A DNA stretch of 64,000 bases from Bombus terrestris (Eukaryota > Arthropoda > Insecta > Hymenoptera > Apidae). Position 1 is the stretch's first letter. Each line of letters opens with the position of its first letter. Positions 58,940-64,000 of this stretch are shown here, piece after piece. The notes beneath the pieces are model-generated. The model made no database searches and was not told where the DNA came from. It worked only from the letters and a program-made list of their open reading frames with translations. A program made the position numbers and the translations under genes. The stretch spans positions 1,425,501 to 1,489,500 of the forward strand of contig NC_063278.1 in NCBI RefSeq assembly GCF_910591885.1, written 5' to 3'.

Positions 58940-60605
58940 GATAGTGCTCTTTGCACACAGAAATCGGCGTGTATCGGCTCGTAACCGCGTCGACGTTCTA
59001 CACAGAGCACGCGCTGCGTTCAATGTAAAGCGTTAAAACGCTACGTGATCAAATTCGACAAGCGACCGGACACTCGCCACTCCGAGCCACCATTTCGCGC
59101 TCGTCGCAGGAATATCAAGCAGAGAGATCGTTAGAAACGTTTTAGAATTAAGCGTGCCTTTTGCCCGGGGCCCCTCGCGTCGTGTATCGATTAGAATGGA
59201 ACGCGATTCCCGCTCGGTGAAACTTGGTTAATGGAAATTAGCCGGACGACTCGCGCGACTGTCCTTTGCCCGCGATCTTGAATGACAATGTTCGACCTAG
59301 CGGAATTTCGGTGAACCTGTCGCAGTGTCGTAATTGTGCCGTGAAAATATCTTTTCGTTATTTTCACGGATATTTTTACAGATGAAATTCAAGAAACGGA
59401 ACCTAAGTGATTCGTTTCACTTCTAAGCACGTATCGTAGCAAAAAGGCGTTTTGCGAATTTCCCGTATCTTTGCATATTACAGGCATACGTGTATGTGAA
59501 TACGATATTACCAATAACGGCAACCTTCGTCAGGTAGGAAAATTTGTTGCGTAAAGGAAACTACCACGCTCGTATTCTCTCATGCTTCTAAAGCTAATGT
59601 AAAGTTCAATATTCGAATGTCCGATAATAAACAAGACTAAAACGTTAATTTCACAGACTGGATATTATTTTCTCGCATACGTAACGTTCCCTTAAACATA
59701 TTCCAACGATTATTCCTGTAGAACGAAACGAGAACATCGAATCGAGCCGCACTCCGTATCCTTGCTATATCCACGGCAGTTGCAACTTGTTCCTTATTAG
59801 CGACAGTCGCGAGTAGTGCCGGAAGCAAGAGAACAAATCGTTCTCCGAGACGGAACGCCTCTCGCATGACCGCGGTTGAGAAATCCCATTCGTTCGGTCC
59901 CATCGTCCTCTCTCTCCTTCACGAAAGTCATCTTCGGAGAATTTACGGAGGTGTGCGATCTTACAAAATCGCGACCTCCCACCCCTGTGCAACAACAATG
60001 AGCACACGAATACGAACGCGAACACGAGATGCTCTCGATCGAGCGTCGGCTATTTTGAATAGTTTCCCACAGACGCTCGGCGAAAAATCCGCACCAACGA
60101 CGGAGATCGAACGTCCACGCGTTTCGCCGTGGCATCTATGATTCACCAGTCGCGCGCAAGGAGGAAGAAGCGTGTGGAAACAGGAGGAAGCGAGACGAAA
60201 AGACTCATTATCGTGGAACGAGCATCGAGAGTCAACGTGACTTCGCGAAATAATCTCGGCCGCGAGCACGTTAACGCGAAATCAGGCGTTCGGATCGTGA
60301 GACGAGGCGAAAACAGAGGCAACCGTCGTCGGTGTGACGCCATTTCGAAGCAAAAGTCCGGTAGGGATTACCTTGATCCCTGAAACGTTAGGTTCAACGT
60401 CATCCTGCGTAAAACTGTTCGTCTGCGTTAAAACGAGAAGGCTCGTGGGTCGGCTCGAGCCTCTCGCTACCCGTATCGCGGAATTAGATTACGTATCTCG
60501 CGTTTGCCCCGTGATTTATTTATCGCGCCGGCCTCCCCGAGGCGTGCTGCGGTTTCAACACCTTTTGACGCGTGTATTTACGATTATGAGAATTACACAA
60601 GGCAA
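58940..60605. other. Non-coding stretch
   Basis: No gene recognised. 59800-60380 is CpG-rich with overlapping frames on both strands up to 112 codons. A perfect 11-base hairpin at 59339-59369 is listed separately. Confidence 0.5.
59339..59369. other. Perfect 11-base stem-loop
   Basis: CCGTGAAAATA (59339-59349) and TATTTTCACGG (59359-59369) are exact inverted copies around the loop TCTTTTCGT. It resembles a terminator or binding-site palindrome in shape, but no transcript context is visible. Confidence 0.5.
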
Positions 60606-60609
60606 TTAG

Positions 60610-60677
60610 AGCCGGCTGGCCGGTATAAATACGAGTAATTGTGCGCCGCTTCGCATGGCCGGTACGCGCGACCGGCT
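60610..60677 (+). promoter_or_regulatory. TATAAATA box between inverted CCGG-rich arms
   Basis: TATAAATA (60624-60631) sits right after the arm AGCCGGCTGGCCGGT and upstream of the opposing arm GGCCGGTACGCGCGACCGGCT (60657-60677). The TATA box is of strict consensus. An initiator-like start about 30 bases on would lie inside the second arm. No coding sequence follows, so the promoter reading is speculative. Confidence 0.18.
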
Positions 60678-60679
60678 TA

Positions 60680-62860
60680 AATTACGCGCTCCGCTGCGGA
60701 AAATCGGGCGATGCGCACGATGCGCGCCGCGGGAATCGCTACGATTTCGAATAATTGCGCCATCGTTTTTCACGATCTCGTAGATTCACGACATGCTCTA
60801 CCTTTCTGCTAGCTTGTTCGCTGGTGTTTGATTTTAGATATCGGAAATACGAATCGACGCTTTTGTCGAAATTGCACGGTGAAGAATGAGACGATACAGG
60901 AAATTGTAGAGGCTTGCTTATATAATAGAATATAATAGAAATTATTGATCTAAATATTTATGGAAATACATTATAGTAAATGAGGTATACTTACGATGTG
61001 ACAACGAGTAAAAACATAAAGAGATCATAAAGAGTTGAAAGAAAAAGTTTTCTGACTCGAACCAACGTTCGTGTGGTTGCTAGTGATAAAGTACTTTATT
61101 ATGCAATACATATGCGGATAAACGACAAGAAGCTTCTCGTATCTCGATCGTTTCTCGCCCGATGCTGCCTAATATTCTTACTCGAGAACCGAAGAATTAA
61201 TAACGATCGAACGGAGAATAACCACGATTAGCGAAGCTCCAGCGTGGGAATGCAGGAGCTTCGCAGAAATATCGTCCCTGGCGAACTTCGAAATTCGATT
61301 TCGTGATTGCAAGGCGTATCTCGAGCGCGTTCGGTGCCGCCTTAGAGACGGTTATTGCGCTCTAAAGTGCTACAAAATTGCACGCGCGTCGTGATCGCAC
61401 CGTCTCTAAAGGGGAGAGCGAGGGAGGCCGGCGAGGGAGAACGAAAACACGGGTACGATCGACGGTTACCGTTCGATCCTTCGGATCTCGCTTGCTACAA
61501 GGGTTAGGCCTGTTCGACCAAACCACGACGAGGATTCAGCGCGGTCGGATGGCTCATTTTCACCTGGGGTTACCTTTGGCACACAATCATCCGCCATTAA
61601 GGCCGTCTGCAAAAATTTCGAAAACACCGGAATATCCCTTTACACGGGGCGAGCAAGAGGCGATCTCGTGGTACGCGCATAACCCGTCCGCGGCTCGGGT
61701 ATATCACGAATAGCCCCGTGATCTCGCGGCATGATCTTTCAAGATCGAGAGTAACAGTCGAGTGGACGAAGGATGGGGGAATACGAGGGGGCGAAACGAT
61801 AGAGCGAGACGCAGGCAGAAAATAAGACGGTGTTGAAGCAACGAGAAGGAAAAAGAGAATACGGTGTAACGAGAAAGGAAAAGGGAGAGAGGCAACGAGT
61901 GCTAGATCTCGAGCAACGATCGCAGATCATCTTCCCTCTTCGACCGGCTCTTCTTCTCGTCCACGATCCTAGAAGGAGGCGGCGGGGGCGAAAACTACGA
62001 AGCGCTACGTCGGCGTCGCTCCCGCCGCCGCCATTATCAAATTATTCACTCACACCGAGCGCCATCTATCTTCGGGCTCCGCGATCCTAACGTGTTATTA
62101 TTTGATCCTCACTTTGTTAGCGATCTGACTCTAACAGCCTCGCGATATGTACCTGGTAGATCCTGCTCGCTGATCTGGAGTACTTCTCACGATCTCGCGC
62201 CACCAGCTCGCCCGAGACCAGGCCGACGCTTTCGGAACGACGAGCGGCTCTCTCGCGGCCGAGCTCGTGCACGCCAGAAGCTGCTGCTTGTTCCACGACG
62301 GAGGCGAGGACGATGGAATGGAAACTCGCGCGAGATTCCAGAGAAAGATCGCTTCGGGATAACGCTCGAGAGATAGCTGGCCTAATAACTTATTAATTTA
62401 CGGAGACGGGATAGAGCGACGTGGTAAAATGAATCGATATACGTGGTATTTAGTATAACGCACAAGTATGTTTCAGGGGTGAAACGACGGAATCGATAAA
62501 AGTGAAAGGGCACGTGAGAAATTCACGCCTCGGTCATGGTTGCGCTAAGAAATTTTTAGTACAGAGTCGATCGATTTTCTAAATTATATCTGCGTACAAA
62601 TTTCCAATATTTGCAGTATTTCTATATATAAACGAAACACCATTGATCGTAAATTCTTACAATATAACGCATTTAAATAGAAACGAAGAGTTGGTCATTA
62701 TATCACACACTACATGAGTATACGATTTCCAATTTCTACGGACCACGTGTAACGTGTAATTCGACTGCAGTAATAGCTGTAACGAGTGAAAAATCAGAAA
62801 GATCCGAATAACTTCACGTGACCCAAAATATTCGACCACCTTCGAAGGAAAAACGCCAGA
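60680..62860. other. Non-coding stretch
   Basis: No gene recognised. 61380-61720 and 61830-62380 are CpG- and purine-rich with open frames up to 111 codons and no features. A purine-rich run lies at about 61830-61900. 62400-62830 is AT-richer. Confidence 0.5.
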
Positions 62861-63134
62861 GACCGTGAGAGGAGCAAAGGTCTAGGGGTTAGCCAAGATA
62901 CCGTTCCGCGTGCGTGTATATTCTGCGGGGTACGGAAGGTGAATCAGCCGACGGCGGGTTGCGCCACGACTCCGTTTTTCACGGGAATCGCCACGAGGTG
63001 AGACGGGATGGATCGCGAGAAACGTTGCCAGTGCCGGCAACAACAAGGGCAGGCCAAGGGATCAGAAACGGCGAAACTTTAGAGCTAGGGGTGAGGGGAC
63101 GAAGATGACCGTAGCTCGTGAGGATCAGGCATAG
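62860..63134 (+). other. CpG-rich block ending at a strong splice donor
   Basis: The block ends at GCATAG|GTAAGTGG (GT at about 63135-63136), among the best donors in the window. It also contains an internal GAG|GTGAGA at about 62998. Plus-strand frames within it are short or interrupted (longest 64 codons), so it could be a non-coding first exon. No TATA box or acceptor is seen to define its start. Confidence 0.15.
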
Positions 63135-63139
63135 GTAAG

Positions 63140-64000
63140 TGGCACTTATGTTTAATACTCGAGTGTGGATGAGTGGTCGGTCCTGCACGCGATCCTCGCG
63201 TCGGCGAGGTCTTTCCTGACCTCGCGTTCGCTAGAACCAATTTCCGCGGATAATACGAGCGCTCCGTGAATCTCGAGAGAGAGCGTTCCCTTAAACTTTA
63301 AATGGAGCACGGAGTTAGATAAATACCTTCTCTTCCACGCATATCGCCGTACTCGTATTCTTTGCTACATTTTACGTGTCCGAGAATTTTCGACGATCGC
63401 ACGGTTTCAGCTTGGTCGATCGATTTCTAAATCGACTAAGATCCAAGCGCTGGAGGTGCTTGACATTAGGGTACGAAAGAGCACAGTGCATATCAATCGA
63501 AAATTTGAGATCGTTAACGCGTTTTGTCTAAAGCGGATGAAAAAATTGTAAAACAAAGAAAAACAAGAATACACATAGTACGACGTAACGCGTGGAAAAC
63601 TGGGTCGGTTTTTTAATAGTATTTTGTTGAACTATATTGCGTTACGTTGCTCTTTTGTATCGTGCAACGACTGCGATATACACATAATGTCGCTTCGGAG
63701 TGAAACCCTGTAGCTTCTACATTGACAAAAATGGCTTCTTACAAAGAATACAGCTATTTTTGTGGCTGACTGTGTATCTAGTTCTAGTTTCATTTTATAT
63801 AGCTCTGAAACTGCCTTATACACTTCCCTGTTCACGCTTCAGCAGATGTGACAATTAAAACGTCTACACGTATTATTATCGGAATTAAGGTTAATGTCGC
63901 TCATCCTGATGACGAGCAAAAAAAGCAGTTAAACTTGCGACTTCTGTTTGAAGCGCGGGAAAGTGAAAGGCGCGAAAAGGCCGCGTCGAGCCAACGCGAA
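63140..64000. other. Non-coding stretch, right edge
   Basis: No gene recognised. A 12-base stem-loop (63725-63763) forms part of a possible transposon end described in the findings. A 67-codon minus frame (63632-63835) has no recognised domain. Confidence 0.5.

Overview
The window reads as gene-poor, non-coding nuclear DNA of an insect, most likely a hymenopteran (bee or ant type). This is an inference from composition. CpG dinucleotides are frequent throughout, GC-richer stretches alternate with AT-rich ones over a few hundred bases, simple repeats are short, and no continuous reading frame has a recognisable domain. Nothing looks bacterial or viral: there are no operons, no runs of ribosome binding sites and no CRISPR arrays. 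I recognised no tRNA, rRNA, snRNA or known microRNA. The longest open frame is about 200 codons (39426-40034, minus). It lies in a GC-rich patch where several frames on both strands are open at once, as expected from few stop codons rather than from a gene. I could not name any protein-coding gene. The stretch is best described as intergenic DNA and/or large introns.

Layout. 1-6000: mixed AT-rich DNA with a homeodomain-type site cluster near the left edge, a TATA plus splice-donor arrangement at about 1240-1325, and a poly-A run at 3793. 6000-11700: no structure beyond one weak start-exon-like segment at 6003-6061. 11700-18000: several decayed direct repeats (11753/11875; three units at 13946-14332; a related pair at 13501 and 17845) and one possible 72-base exon on the minus strand at 16238-16309. 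21200-22150: a GAA tract followed by a decayed 9-base minisatellite, the clearest cryptic repeat in the window. 26829-26920: three copies of a unit of about 31 bases. 28707-29305: a small element of about 600 bases bounded by imperfect terminal inverted repeats. 34158 and 53695: strong acceptor-like sites followed by short open frames. 39480-39950: GC-rich patch. 42508-42568: a CCAAT/CRE module. 43836-44031: a decayed 52-base minisatellite. 45480-46610: a TCG tract, a 13-base triplicate and a CT tract. 51560-52140: a decayed array of units of about 125 bases with a strong hairpin inside it. 57358-64000: purine tracts, a CG run, hairpins and a possible transposon end near the right edge.

No genes can be shown to work together here. 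The best-supported content is repeats: at least five independent, strongly diverged tandem arrays, plus one inverted-repeat element. The exon candidates rest on splice-like signals plus short open frames. Such signals are expected by chance in 64 kb, so they are given low confidence. I did not find a new biological system. The items most worth a second look are the 9-base, 52-base and 125-base decayed arrays, the 600-base element, and the 72-base exon candidate.
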